From NCBI GenBank assembly GCA_964442285.1, contig CAYTZH010000046.1, forward strand, positions 1 through 35,411: a stretch of DNA of 35,411 bases. Direction: 5' to 3'. Numbering within the stretch: the stretch's first letter is position 1; each line of letters starts with the position of its first letter. The translations under genes and the position numbers were made by a program. The notes below the pieces were generated by a model. That model had not been told where the DNA came from. It saw only the letters and a list, made by a program, of their open reading frames with translations, and made no database searches. This document shows positions 1 to 8,324 of the stretch, one piece after another. This stretch comes from CAYTZH01 sp964442285. GTDB taxonomy: Bacteria > Myxococcota_A > UBA9160 > JAFDET01.

Positions 1-311
1 GGGAAGTCCAGCGGATCCTCCAGCGCTACAAGGCGCTCCAGGACATCATCGCCATTCTGGGCATGGACGAACTGTCCGAAGAAGACCGGCTCACCGTGGC
101 CCGGGCGCGCAAGCTCGAGCGCTTCCTGTCCCAGCCCTTCCACGTGGCGGAGCAGTTCACCGGGACTCCGGGCACCTATGTCCGCCGCGAGGACACGCTG
201 CGGGGCTTCCGGGAGATCCTCGACGGCAAGCACGACGAGCTGCCGGAGCAGGCCTTCTACATGGTCGGCACGATCGAAGAGGCCGTGGAGAAGGCCAAGA
301 AGCTGGTCTAG
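1..311 (+). CDS. atpD: F0F1 ATP synthase subunit beta, C-terminal part (truncated by window edge)
   Basis: This is the last ~102 residues of the catalytic beta subunit of the F1 ATP synthase, read in frame from base 3. The segment from IIAILGMDELSEEDR through RARKLERFLSQPF and FHVAEQFTG to the terminal VEKAKKL is the strongly conserved C-terminal helical domain of AtpD. The 5' part, with the Walker motifs, lies outside the window. atpC follows 11 nt downstream, the usual atpD-atpC order of the atp operon. The identification is secure. Confidence 0.97.
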   Translation, partial: EVQRILQRYKALQDIIAILGMDELSEEDRLTVARARKLERFLSQPFHVAEQFTGTPGTYVRREDTLRGFREILDGKHDELPEQAFYMVGTIEEAVEKAKKLV

Positions 312-322
312 GAGGAGAGCCC

Positions 323-748
323 TTGGCCTTCGAGCTGACGATCGTGACACCGGAGCGCGAGGTCTACCGGGGCAGCGTCGACACCGTCGTGCTGCCCGGG
401 AACGAAGGCGACTTCGGCGTGCTCGAGAACCACGAGCGCTTCCTGGCGCCCCTGCGCATCGGCGAGTGCGAGATCCGCAACGGTCGCACGATGCACTACG
501 CCGCCATGACCGACGGCTTCGCCGAGGTGGGGCCGGACCACGTGGTGGTCCTGGTGGACGCCTGCGAGCTGGCCGAGGACATCGACGAGGCGCGCGCCGA
601 GCGGGCCCGCACCCAGGCCGAGTCGCGCATCGAGGCCATCCGCGCCGGCCGCGAGGCGGACACCAACCTGCAGCTGTACGAGGGCGCCCTCCAGCGCGCG
701 CTGATCCGCATCCAGGTGGCCACCAAGCAGGCCCAGCGCGGCCACTAG
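323..748 (+). CDS. atpC: F0F1 ATP synthase subunit epsilon
   Basis: This encodes the 141-residue epsilon subunit, the central-stalk subunit of F1 that links rotation to catalysis and can inhibit ATP hydrolysis. The N-terminal beta-sandwich is typical (FELTIVTPEREVYRG, LPGNEGDFGVLENHERFLAPL). It is followed by the alanine- and arginine-rich C-terminal helical hairpin (DEARAERARTQAESRIEA). The start is a TTG, chosen because GGAGGAG at 311-317 lies 5 nt upstream and no in-frame ATG fits the conserved N-terminus. It is the last gene of the atp operon; a hairpin follows at 779-799. Confidence 0.95.
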   Translation: MAFELTIVTPEREVYRGSVDTVVLPGNEGDFGVLENHERFLAPLRIGECEIRNGRTMHYAAMTDGFAEVGPDHVVVLVDACELAEDIDEARAERARTQAESRIEAIRAGREADTNLQLYEGALQRALIRIQVATKQAQRGH

Positions 749-778
749 CGAGCAGGGGCGCAGGTCGGCCCCGCGCGC

Positions 779-799
779 GCGGGCGCAGCCCGCGCCCGC
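779..799. terminator. Hairpin after atpC, probable bidirectional terminator
   Basis: A perfect 8-bp stem (GCGGGCGC / GCGCCCGC) with a 5-nt loop lies between the convergent ends of atpC and the next minus-strand gene. There is no T tract on either side, so intrinsic termination is plausible but unproven. Confidence 0.4.
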
Positions 800-825
800 A
801 GCGAGGCGAAGCCGGGCGAAGGTGG

Positions 826-1371
826 TCAGCGGACCGGGGTGGCCTTGAGCCTGGGCTTGCCGGCCTCGACCACCACGCGGAACTTGACGTCCCTGCAGCC
901 GTACTTGTCCATGATGGCCGCGCGCTGCCTCTCCAGCATGGCGTCGACCCGCGCCCGATCGACGCCGCCCTGGCCACAGGCCTCGCGGGCCTCCAGGTAG
1001 GCGGCGCAGACGTCCTTGTCGGTGGCGGTCGAGGGCACCGGCGCCTCGCCCCGGGGACCCGGCACCCGCCGCCGCGCCCGCTTGTTCACGGGCTCGTAGA
1101 CACCGTTCTCGATCTTGCGATTGATGTCGTCCCACTGGCGCCGGAAGGTGAAGAAGCGGGCGCAGAGGGTGTTGAAGCGGAAGCGGACCGCCGTGTTCTT
1201 GATGGGGAGGTTGGACCAGTAGGCGATGATCTTCTGGGCCTCGCCCCGGGTCAGAATGGGCTCCCGGGGACGGTGTCCCATGAAGTACTGCTCGTACTCG
1301 AACTTGGCCTGCTTGATCTTGGCGTCGAGCACCTGCAGGTCCTGGTCGAGGTCGACTCCGATCTTCGCCAT
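826..1371 (-). CDS. Conserved protein with MXAN_5187-type C-terminal domain, function unknown
   Basis: This 181-residue protein has no signal peptide or membrane segment. An N-terminal charged helical region (DLDQDLQVLDAKIKQAKFEYEQYF) is followed by a conserved-looking patch, LPIKNTAVRFRFNTLCARFFTFRRQWD. The spacing and wording resemble the C-terminal domain of the myxobacterial protein MXAN_5187, found in delta-type bacteria as part of larger regulators or alone. No enzymatic motif is visible. The C-terminal ~70 residues are a proline/arginine-rich linker and a small basic domain. It stands alone, convergent with the atp operon. The family assignment is from memory of the motif and is moderately sure; the function is unknown. 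Confidence 0.7.
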   Translation of the reverse strand: MAKIGVDLDQDLQVLDAKIKQAKFEYEQYFMGHRPREPILTRGEAQKIIAYWSNLPIKNTAVRFRFNTLCARFFTFRRQWDDINRKIENGVYEPVNKRARRRVPGPRGEAPVPSTATDKDVCAAYLEAREACGQGGVDRARVDAMLERQRAAIMDKYGCRDVKFRVVVEAGKPRLKATPVR

Positions 1372-1473
1372 CTCGCCGGATTGATCGACGTCCCTGGGAG
1401 CCGGCTTGAGGGGCTATCCACTCACCCCCTTGCCGAGGCCGCCCGTCCGGCGAGGGAGCCCCGGACCCTGGGG

Positions 1474-1479
1474 TAGAAT
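1474..1479 (+). promoter_or_regulatory. Candidate -10 element (TAGAAT) for nagA, possibly leaderless
   Basis: TAGAAT ends 9 nt before the nagA ATG and no Shine-Dalgarno sequence is present. Initiation 6-8 nt after this hexamer would leave almost no leader. No good -35 is visible. The same layout recurs at 5737, 7242, 25364 and 26374. Confidence 0.35.
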
Positions 1480-1488
1480 CGGCGCCGC

Positions 1489-2667
1489 ATGCCCAGCCTT
1501 CTCCTCCACGCCCGCCTGGTCGATCCGGAGTCTGCCCGGATCGAGCCCGGGATCCTCTGGCTCGAAGCGGGCCGGATCCGGGCCCGCCTGGGGCCCGGCG
1601 AGAGCCGACCGGAGGGGGTTCCGGAGCGGGACCTCGGCGAGCGTCTGCTGGCCCCGGGCTTCCTCGACCTCCACCACCACGGCGCGGCGATCTTCGCCGG
1701 GCCCGGAGAGCTGGCGTCCGCCATCCGTCATGACGCGCAGGAGCAGCTGCGTCATGGCGCCACGAGCTTCCTGGTGACCTCGGTCGTGCTCGACGGCCCG
1801 GCGCTGGGCGACTTCGTGACCGAGACCGTCCGCGCGCTCGAGGGGCGGCTGCTGGCTCCCCCCGCGGACCCCGCCACCGGCGGCGCCCGGGTTCTCGGGC
1901 TGCACCTGGAGGGCCCCTGGATCAGCCCGCAGGCGCCGGGGGCCCAGCCGACCGCCGGCATCCGGCCCTATGCCGTGAGCGAGGGGCGGGAGATCCTGGC
2001 GCGCGGGGAGGGCTGGATCCGGATGGTGACCCTGGCGCCGGAGGTGGCCGGCGCCGAGCGTCTCCAGGCGGACCTCGCCCGGGTCGGGGTGGTCGGGGCC
2101 CTGGGCCACTCGCGTGCGTCATGGAATGACGCAGATCGCGTCATCGGTGCGGGGGCGAGTCATGTGACGCACCTCTACAACGCCATGTCCGGGGTCCACC
2201 ACCGGGCGCCCGGCCTGGCCGCCTGCGCCCTGGGAGACCCGCGTCTGAGCGTCGACCTCATCTGCGACGGGGTCCACGTGGCTCCGGAGATGGTCGCGCT
2301 CTCGGCGCGGATCCTCGGGGATCGGCTGGTGCTGATCACCGACCGCATCGAGCCGCCCCCGGGCGGGGACTTCGGGGCCGGCGCCGTGGCGGAGCGGGAC
2401 GGCGCGCTGCGGCTGGCCGACGGCCGGCTCGCGGGGAGCTGCCTGGGGCTGGCGGGCGCTGTGGCCAACGCGCGTCGCTTCGCCGGGCTCGGCCTCGTCG
2501 AGGCCGTGGCCGCCTGCACCCTGCGCCCGGCCCGGCTGCTCGGCCTCGAGTCCGACTGCGGAACGCTGCGGCCCGGCGCCCGCGCCGACTTCGCGGTGCT
2601 GGATGACGCAGGGCGCCTGCGGGAGACCTGGCTGGCGGGAGAGCCCGCCTGGACCGCCGCCGACTAG
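1489..2667 (+). CDS. nagA: N-acetylglucosamine-6-phosphate deacetylase
   Basis: This 392-residue amidohydrolase deacetylates GlcNAc-6-phosphate to glucosamine-6-phosphate in amino-sugar and cell-wall recycling. Visible motifs are LDLHHHG (residues 59-65), HLEGPW with metal ligand E141, LGHS with H207, THLYNAMSG with H228, and TD at 284-285 supplying the catalytic Asp. Length and motif order fit the NagA family. The usual TDAM motif reads TDRIEPP, a mild divergence. No nagB, PTS or kinase gene is adjacent, so it may serve peptidoglycan recycling rather than GlcNAc uptake. Its stop overlaps the stop of the convergent bioD by 2 nt. Confidence 0.92.
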   Translation: MPSLLLHARLVDPESARIEPGILWLEAGRIRARLGPGESRPEGVPERDLGERLLAPGFLDLHHHGAAIFAGPGELASAIRHDAQEQLRHGATSFLVTSVVLDGPALGDFVTETVRALEGRLLAPPADPATGGARVLGLHLEGPWISPQAPGAQPTAGIRPYAVSEGREILARGEGWIRMVTLAPEVAGAERLQADLARVGVVGALGHSRASWNDADRVIGAGASHVTHLYNAMSGVHHRAPGLAACALGDPRLSVDLICDGVHVAPEMVALSARILGDRLVLITDRIEPPPGGDFGAGAVAERDGALRLADGRLAGSCLGLAGAVANARRFAGLGLVEAVAACTLRPARLLGLESDCGTLRPGARADFAVLDDAGRLRETWLAGEPAWTAAD

Positions 2668-3335
2668 GCGAGGCCGAGGCGCTCCAGATGGAGGGCGCCC
2701 GCGGCGGGCAGCGCGCCCGGGGCCAGCGGCGGCACCTCGCCCCCCAGGCGCGGGCCGAGTGCGTCGCGCAGGGCCTCCAGGTTCGCCGCGTCGGGGGCCG
2801 AGAGCCGGCCGCCGGCGTGGGAGATCACGACGCCGGCCAGCGGAAGCCCACGGCGCTCCAGGGCCTCGAGCGTGAGCAGGGTGTGGTTGATGGTCCCCAG
2901 GGCGGCGCGCGCGACCACCACCACCGCGAGCGACCAGCGCGCGGCGAGATCGGCCATGTCGAGGGCGTCGGTCAGGGGCACGAGCAGGCCTCCGGCGCCC
3001 TCGACGACCATCTGCGCGTGACGCGCCGCGAGCCGGTCGAAGGCCGCGTCCAGCTCGCCCAGGGCGACCGTCCGCGACTCCGCGCGCGCCGCGACCGTCG
3101 GCGCCGCGGGCAGCGCGAAGCGCTGGGGACAGACGTCGTCGAGCGGGTCGCTCCCCCCGGCCGCCTCCCGGAGGGCCTGCGCGTCGAGAGGGCCCTCCGG
3201 GCCGACGCCGGTCTCCACAGGCTTCATGGCCCCCGCGTCGACGCCCGCGGCGCGGAGGGCCCGCACCAGGGCGCAGGCGACCACCGTCTTGCCCACCCCG
3301 GTGTCGGTGCCGGTGACGAAGAGGCTCCGACTCAC
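2664..3335 (-). CDS. bioD: Dethiobiotin synthetase
   Basis: This encodes 223 residues. BioD closes the ureido ring of dethiobiotin from 7,8-diaminopelargonate, CO2 and ATP, the penultimate step of biotin synthesis. The N-terminal P-loop FVTGTDTGVGKT (residues 6-17) and MKPVETG just downstream are diagnostic. VVEGAGGLLVPL is the second conserved block. It is the last gene of bioB-bioF-bioD; its ATG overlaps the bioF stop, indicating translational coupling. The C-terminus is short but within family limits. Confidence 0.95.
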   Translation of the reverse strand: MSRSLFVTGTDTGVGKTVVACALVRALRAAGVDAGAMKPVETGVGPEGPLDAQALREAAGGSDPLDDVCPQRFALPAAPTVAARAESRTVALGELDAAFDRLAARHAQMVVEGAGGLLVPLTDALDMADLAARWSLAVVVVARAALGTINHTLLTLEALERRGLPLAGVVISHAGGRLSAPDAANLEALRDALGPRLGGEVPPLAPGALPAAGALHLERLGLA

Positions 3336-4561
3336 GGCGCGACGCGGGCCATCTCGGCCCCGACGCGGCCCACCTCGTCCGCGACCGCGTCGGCGAGGGC
3401 GTCGAGGACCTCGGGCTCGTGGGTGGCCATGGGCGTGATGCGCAGGCGCGCCGTGCCCTCGGGAACCGAGGGGTGGCGGATGCCCTGGGCGTAGAAGCCC
3501 CGGGCCAGCAGCGCCTCGCAGACCGCCATGGTGGGAGCGTTCCCGCCGATCACCACGGGCACGATGTGGGTGGTGCTCGGCGCCGTGGAGAGCCCGCGCG
3601 CCGCGAGCCCCGCCCGCAGCCGCTCGGCGTTCGCGGCCAGCCGCGCGCGCCGCCAGGGCTCCGTCGAGAGCAGCCGCAGCGCGGCGCGCGACGCCTCCAC
3701 CTGGGGCGGGGCGAGGGCGCAGGAGAAGATGAAGCTGCGGGCGGTGTTCACCAGCAGCTCGCGCAGTGCAGCGCTCCCGGCCACGAAGGCCCCGAAGGAG
3801 CCCACCGCCTTGCCCAGGGTCCCGACCCAGACGTCCACGCCGGCCTCGACACCACAGACCTCCGGCGCCCCGCGTCCGGACGCGCCCAGGCAGCCCATGC
3901 CGTGGGCGTCGTCCACCATGACCATGGCGCCGTGGTGCTTCGCGAGCGGCACCATCGCGCCCAGGGGAGCCAGGTCCCCATCCATGCTGTAGACGCCGTC
4001 CAGGGCGACGAGTCGCCGGCGGTAGCGGCCGTCGCTCTCCGTGAGCGCCTCCGCCAGGGCCTCCGGATCGCCATGGCCGAAGATCCGCACCTCGGCCCGG
4101 CTGAGCCGGCAGCCGTCCACGATCGAGGCGTGGTTGAGGGCGTCGGAGATCACCAGATCGCCGGGTCCGACCAGGGCCGGGATGACCCCGACGTTGGCCA
4201 TGTAGCCGGTGCCGAAGACCAGGGCGGCGGGCAGGCCCAGGAAGGCGGCCAGCTCGGCCTCGAGGGCCTCGTGGGCGGCGAGATTCCCGGTGATCAGGCG
4301 CGAGCCGCCGGCCGCGCAGCCGAGGTCGCCCGCCGCCCGGGCCGAGGCCTCCGTCACAACCGGGTGCCGCGCCAGATCCAGGTAGTTGCTGCCGGCGAAG
4401 AGCCAGACCTCGCGCCCGTCCACCGCCATGCGCGGGGCCTGGGGCCCGTCGAGCCGGCGCATGCGGCGGTGGGTGCCTCGGGCGCGGATGGCGTCGAGCA
4501 CCTCGCGGGCGCGCTCCTCCAGCGGTTCCGCCCGTGCCTCGGTGCCGGCCGCGCTCGCCAT
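3332..4561 (-). CDS. bioF: 8-amino-7-oxononanoate synthase
   Basis: This is a 409-residue PLP-dependent alpha-oxoamine synthase that condenses pimeloyl-ACP (or pimeloyl-CoA) with alanine to give 7-keto-8-aminopelargonate. It shows NYLDLARHP, the glycine-rich GSRLITGN, the cofactor-binding DDAHGMG (D217-H220) and the Schiff-base lysine in VGTLGKAVGSFG (K251). Length is slightly above the usual ~385-400 because of an N-terminal extension. It lies 4 nt downstream of bioB and overlaps bioD. The family also includes glycine C-acetyltransferase and serine palmitoyltransferase; the operon context decides for BioF. Confidence 0.95.
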   Translation of the reverse strand: MASAAGTEARAEPLEERAREVLDAIRARGTHRRMRRLDGPQAPRMAVDGREVWLFAGSNYLDLARHPVVTEASARAAGDLGCAAGGSRLITGNLAAHEALEAELAAFLGLPAALVFGTGYMANVGVIPALVGPGDLVISDALNHASIVDGCRLSRAEVRIFGHGDPEALAEALTESDGRYRRRLVALDGVYSMDGDLAPLGAMVPLAKHHGAMVMVDDAHGMGCLGASGRGAPEVCGVEAGVDVWVGTLGKAVGSFGAFVAGSAALRELLVNTARSFIFSCALAPPQVEASRAALRLLSTEPWRRARLAANAERLRAGLAARGLSTAPSTTHIVPVVIGGNAPTMAVCEALLARGFYAQGIRHPSVPEGTARLRITPMATHEPEVLDALADAVADEVGRVGAEMARVAP

Positions 4562-4565
4562 CGGC

Positions 4566-5657
4566 TCAGGCCCGGCGGACGTCGGGCTTGAGGATCTGCC
4601 CGTCGCCGCCGCGCAGCCGGAACCCCCCTGCCTCCCCCTCGGCGGCGTCTTCGTCCCCGGCGTAGAGCGGGTTGCCCTCCACCTCGAAGCCGGCGTCGCG
4701 GATCATCCGGTAGGTCTCGCGCACCGCGTCGCCGCGGGTGGTGAGGTAGCCCTCGACGAAGAGCGAGTTGGCCGGCCACAGGGCGAGGGGACCGAGGCTG
4801 CGCAGGTGGCCCTCGCGTCCGCCGGCCACCCGGACCTCGGCTCGGGGATTCACGAGGCGGACCAGACAGAGCGCCCGGAGGCAGCGCTCCGGCGAGAGCG
4901 AGCCGTCGGAGAGGAGCGGATTCCCCTCGATCGGGATCAGGAAGTTGACGGGGATCGACGGCACCTCGAGCTCGCGGAGGCGGAAGGCCACGTCCACCAG
5001 GTCGTCGCTCTTCTCACCCATGCCGACGATCAGGCCGCTGCAGGGCTCGATGCCGCACTTCTTGGCCGCAAGCAGCGTGGCGATCCGGTCCCCGTAGGTG
5101 TGGGTGGAGCAGATCTCGCCGTAGTGGCCCTCGCTCGTGTTCAGGTTGTGGTTCAGGCGATCGAGCCCCGCGTCGGCCAGCAGCCGCGCGTGCTCCTCCC
5201 CGATCAGCCCGGCCGAGAGGCAGACCTCGATCGGGTAGCGCTGCTTGATCTCCTGGATCAGGCCGGCCAGCTTGCGCGTCCGCTCGAGGGTCGGGCCGCG
5301 GCCCGAGAGGACCATGCAGTAGCGGGAGGCGCCCGAGCGGGCGGCGCTCTCGGCCTCGGCCAGGATCTCCGCGTCGCCCTTGAGGGGGTACTTGCGGATC
5401 TCGGCCTCCGAGTCCCGGGACTGGGAGCAGTAGCCGCAGTCCTCCGGACACAGCCCGTTCTGGACGTTGTTCAGGACGTGCACCATCACGCGGCGTCCGA
5501 AATGGCGCGCGCGCGGCGCGAGGGCCGCCTGCAGGAGCGGCAGCAACTCGGCGTCCCCGTCGAGGATCCAGCGCGCGTCCGCGGCGCTGGGGGGCTCGTC
5601 GGCCAGGGCGCGCTGAGCCAGGTCTTCGTACTTCTGGAACACGGGGCCTCCGGACAT
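4566..5657 (-). CDS. bioB: Biotin synthase
   Basis: This 363-residue radical-SAM enzyme inserts sulfur into dethiobiotin to make biotin. The cluster motif CPEDCGYCSQS holds C70, C74 and C77, which bind the [4Fe-4S] cluster. NHNLNTSEGHYG and GLIVGMGEKSDDLVD are further family signatures. It is the first gene of the bioBFD operon. bioA, bioC and bioH are not in the window and must be elsewhere or replaced. A BirA-like operator overlaps its candidate promoter. Confidence 0.97.
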   Translation of the reverse strand: MSGGPVFQKYEDLAQRALADEPPSAADARWILDGDAELLPLLQAALAPRARHFGRRVMVHVLNNVQNGLCPEDCGYCSQSRDSEAEIRKYPLKGDAEILAEAESAARSGASRYCMVLSGRGPTLERTRKLAGLIQEIKQRYPIEVCLSAGLIGEEHARLLADAGLDRLNHNLNTSEGHYGEICSTHTYGDRIATLLAAKKCGIEPCSGLIVGMGEKSDDLVDVAFRLRELEVPSIPVNFLIPIEGNPLLSDGSLSPERCLRALCLVRLVNPRAEVRVAGGREGHLRSLGPLALWPANSLFVEGYLTTRGDAVRETYRMIRDAGFEVEGNPLYAGDEDAAEGEAGGFRLRGGDGQILKPDVRRA

Positions 5658-5671
5658 GGCGGGATACGAAG

Positions 5672-5701
5672 AGGCTACGGGGCTCGGACCCGGGCTGTCA
5701 A
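5672..5701 (-). promoter_or_regulatory. Candidate sigma-70-type promoter of bioBFD
   Basis: On the minus strand a perfect -35 TTGACA (5701-5696) is followed after 18 nt by TAGCCT (5677-5672), 14 nt before the bioB ATG. The -35 lies inside the left arm of the BirA-like dyad at 5695-5727. Confidence 0.55.
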
Positions 5702-5727
5702 CGCTCCTCCACCACAGGGGTTGACGG
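5695..5727 (-). promoter_or_regulatory. Candidate BirA operator upstream of bioB
   Basis: An interrupted dyad has arms CTGTCAACG and GGTTGACGG separated by 15 nt. The core GTCAAC / GTTGAC is perfectly symmetrical. Arm sequence and spacing resemble the known BirA box (TTGTnAACC - 14 to 16 nt - GGTTnACAA). It overlaps the bioB -35 and lies in the bioB-radA divergent gap, so biotin-dependent repression of bioBFD is the likely role. This is inferred by pattern only. Confidence 0.6.
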
Positions 5728-5736
5728 CCCTCCGGC

Positions 5737-5742
5737 TAGACT
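5737..5742 (+). promoter_or_regulatory. Candidate -10 element (TAGACT) for radA, possibly leaderless
   Basis: TAGACT ends 6 nt before the GTG start of radA and there is no Shine-Dalgarno sequence. Transcription would start at or next to the start codon. No correctly spaced -35 is seen. Confidence 0.35.
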
Positions 5743-5748
5743 GCCGCC

Positions 5749-7155
5749 GTGGCGCGCCCTCGAACCGCCTACGTCTGCACCGAGTGCGGTACCCAGCACG
5801 CCCGCTGGATGGGACGCTGCGCGGGCTGCTCCGCCTGGGAGACCCTGGTGGAGGAGCCCGCGGGTGGGGAGGCCGCGGGCGGCCCGGAGCACCGGGAGCT
5901 GCTCGGCAGCGCGCCGGCGGGCGAGTCCGGGGTGGCCCTGCCCCTCAAGGCGATCGAGGCCTCCGCCGCCCCGCGCATCGCCAGCGGCCTGGGCGAGGTG
6001 GACCGCGTGCTCGGCGGCGGCCTGGTGCCGGGCTCGGTCGTCCTCCTGGGCGGTGAGCCCGGCGTCGGCAAGTCGACCCTGGCCCTGCAGCTGGCGGCCC
6101 GGGTGCGCGCGGGCGGCGCGCCGGTGCTCTACGTCACCGGGGAGGAGAGCGTCGAACAGGTCGGCCTGCGGGCCGAGCGGATCCGGGGGGTGCCCGACGA
6201 CCTGCTGGTGCTGGCGGAGACCCGGGTCGAGAGCCTGGCGGCACCCTGGCGCGGCGCGCGGCCGGCGCTCGTCGTGGTCGACTCGATCCAGACCCTGGCC
6301 ACGCAGCGCATCGAGTCCGCCCCGGGCTCCGTGGCCCAGGTGCGCGAGAGCGCCGCGCTGCTGGCGGCGACCGCCAAGACCCACGGCACGGTGCTGCTCC
6401 TGATCGGCCACGTGACCAAGGAAGGGGTGCTCGCGGGGCCGCGGGTGCTCGAGCACATGGTGGACGCGGTGCTCACCTTCGAGGGCGACCGCAGCCACGC
6501 CTACCGGGTGCTGCGCGCCACCAAGAATCGCTTCGGCTCCACCCGCGAGGTGGGGGTCTTCACCATGCACGAGAGCGGCCTGGCCGGCGTGGAGAACCCG
6601 AGCGAGCTCTTCCTCGCGGAGCGCCGCGCCAAGGCGCCGGGCTCCTGCATCGTCCCGCTCCTCGAGGGCAGCCGCACGCTGCTGATCGAGGTCCAGGCCC
6701 TGGTCGCGCCGGCGGGCTACGGCACGGCGCGGCGCACCTGTATCGGCGTGGACGATGGCCGCGTGGCCCTCATGCTCGCCGTGCTCGACCGTCGCTCCGC
6801 TCTCGACCTGGTCGGCCGCGACGTCTACGTGAACGCGGCGGGGGGCGTCCGCGTCGGCGAGCCCGCGGCCGACCTGGCCCTGTGCCTGGCCCTGGCGTCG
6901 AGTCGACTGGACCGCCCGCTGCCGGCGGACGTGGCCGCCTGCGGAGAGGTCGGCCTCGGCGGCGAGGTGCGGCGGGTCGCGCGCCTCGACCTGCGCCTGC
7001 GCGAGGCCGCGCGCCTCGGCTTCCGACGCCTGCTGGTGCCGCCCGGCTCCCAGGCCGAGGTTCCCCCGGGCGTGGATCTCGTCGAGGTGGAAGACGTCGG
7101 CGAAGCCGTTCGCTGGCTCGGCGCCGAGGGTGGACGTGCCGACACGTCCGTGTGA
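5749..7155 (+). CDS. radA: DNA repair protein RadA (Sms)
   Basis: This is a 468-residue RecA-like ATPase that helps branch migration and processing of recombination intermediates. An N-terminal zinc finger (C10, C13, C24, C27) precedes the Walker A GGEPGVGKST (101-110). The RadA-specific KNRFG motif is at K259, and a Lon-protease-like C-terminal domain (DVYVNAAGGVRVGEPAADLA) follows. The start is GTG, set by the conserved YVCTECG N-terminus. It is divergent from bioB. All key motifs are intact. Confidence 0.96.
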   Translation: MARPRTAYVCTECGTQHARWMGRCAGCSAWETLVEEPAGGEAAGGPEHRELLGSAPAGESGVALPLKAIEASAAPRIASGLGEVDRVLGGGLVPGSVVLLGGEPGVGKSTLALQLAARVRAGGAPVLYVTGEESVEQVGLRAERIRGVPDDLLVLAETRVESLAAPWRGARPALVVVDSIQTLATQRIESAPGSVAQVRESAALLAATAKTHGTVLLLIGHVTKEGVLAGPRVLEHMVDAVLTFEGDRSHAYRVLRATKNRFGSTREVGVFTMHESGLAGVENPSELFLAERRAKAPGSCIVPLLEGSRTLLIEVQALVAPAGYGTARRTCIGVDDGRVALMLAVLDRRSALDLVGRDVYVNAAGGVRVGEPAADLALCLALASSRLDRPLPADVAACGEVGLGGEVRRVARLDLRLREAARLGFRRLLVPPGSQAEVPPGVDLVEVEDVGEAVRWLGAEGGRADTSV

Positions 7156-7218
7156 ACGACGCCGGGCGTCATCGGGCGGCCTCGCGTCCGGCGCCATCGC
7201 TCTCGAGCGCCGGGCCGC

Positions 7219-7247
7219 TTGTCACCGAATGCCCCCGCGGCTAGCTT
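7219..7247 (+). promoter_or_regulatory. Candidate promoter of the polyprenyl synthase gene, possibly leaderless
   Basis: TTGTCA (7219-7224, 5 of 6 to the -35 consensus), a 17-nt spacer and TAGCTT (7242-7247) precede the ATG at 7256 by only 8 nt. No ribosome binding site is present. This is the best-formed example of the short-leader layout in the window. Confidence 0.5.
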
Positions 7248-7255
7248 CCTCGCCG

Positions 7256-8278
7256 ATGGACGACCCCCTCGGCCCTCCGGGCGCCCTGCAACGCGCGCTC
7301 CAGCGCATCGGCGGCGGCTTGGAGCTCGTCGAAGAAGCCATGCGTCAGCAGCTCTCCTCCCGCAGCGAGCTGGTGGACGTGATCGGCGAACACGTGCTCT
7401 CTTCGGGCGGCAAACGGATCCGCCCGGCCCTGCTCTACTTCGCCGCCGAGATGTGCGGATACACCGGACCGCGTCGCGTCCAGGTGGCGGCCGCCATCGA
7501 GTTCCTCCACACGGCGACACTGCTCCACGACGACGTGGTCGACCTCGGACGCCTGCGCCGCGGCCGCCCCGCGGCAAACGTGCTCTGGGGCAACCGCCGC
7601 GCCGTCCTCGTCGGCGACTTCTTCTACGCCCGCGCCTCGGCGATGATCGTCGAAGACGGCGACCTGGACATCCTCTCCATCTTCTCGGAGACGATCCGGC
7701 AGATGGCCGAGGGCGAGCTGATGCAGCTCCAGCGTTCCTTCGACGCCGACGTCGGTGAGGCCCACTACTACGACGTGATCGAGCGCAAGAGTGCGGCGCT
7801 GCTCTCGGCCGCGACCGAGGCCGGCGCGATCCTGGGCGGTGTCACCCGCGCGGAGCGCCGGCGGCTGGCCGACTACGGCCGCGAGATCGGTCTGGCCTTC
7901 CAGCTCCGGGACGACGCCCTCGACTACGCGGCCAGCGCCCGGGAGCTCGGCAAGCAGCCCTACACGGATCTGCGCGAGGGCAAGGTGACCCTCCCCCTGC
8001 TCCTCACCCTGAAGCGCTGCGCGGGCCCGGAGCGCGCCACGATCGAGTCCTTCCTCAAGGTGGCCGGCGACGCCGAAGACGCGGGCACGCCGCCGGAGGA
8101 GGCCGCGGTGCAGACGGTGGCGGAGCTCGTGCGCCGCCACCGCGGCGTGGAGGACACGATCCGGCGTGCCCACGAGCACGTGGCGCGCGCGGCCGCCGCC
8201 ATTGCACCGTTCCCGGCCTCCGAGGCCCGCGAGGCCATGCTGGCCGCAGCCGACTTCGCCGTCACCCGACCCGCCTGA
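7256..8278 (+). CDS. ispB: Polyprenyl diphosphate synthase, long-chain (octaprenyl type)
   Basis: This 340-residue trans-prenyltransferase elongates farnesyl or geranylgeranyl diphosphate with isopentenyl diphosphate to make the quinone side chain. The first Asp-rich motif is LLHDDVVD (92-96) and the second QLRDDALD (219-223). GGKRIRPALL is the substrate-binding block. Small residues before the first motif (TATLLH) fit a long-chain product. The reading frame is open further upstream, but the ATG at 7256 is preferred because the family N-terminus begins there and a good promoter ends 8 nt before it. Product length (C40 or C50) cannot be told. Confidence 0.88.
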   Translation: MDDPLGPPGALQRALQRIGGGLELVEEAMRQQLSSRSELVDVIGEHVLSSGGKRIRPALLYFAAEMCGYTGPRRVQVAAAIEFLHTATLLHDDVVDLGRLRRGRPAANVLWGNRRAVLVGDFFYARASAMIVEDGDLDILSIFSETIRQMAEGELMQLQRSFDADVGEAHYYDVIERKSAALLSAATEAGAILGGVTRAERRRLADYGREIGLAFQLRDDALDYAASARELGKQPYTDLREGKVTLPLLLTLKRCAGPERATIESFLKVAGDAEDAGTPPEEAAVQTVAELVRRHRGVEDTIRRAHEHVARAAAAIAPFPASEAREAMLAAADFAVTRPA

Positions 8279-8324
8279 CGGCCGCTCCGCCTCTCGCCCC
8301 CGCCGGTCCCGCGGAGAACGATCC

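Noticed and set aside
5721..5742. TTGACG and TAGACT as a -35/-10 pair for radA
   Set aside because: The spacer is only 10 nt. The TTGACG is better explained as one arm of the BirA-like dyad.
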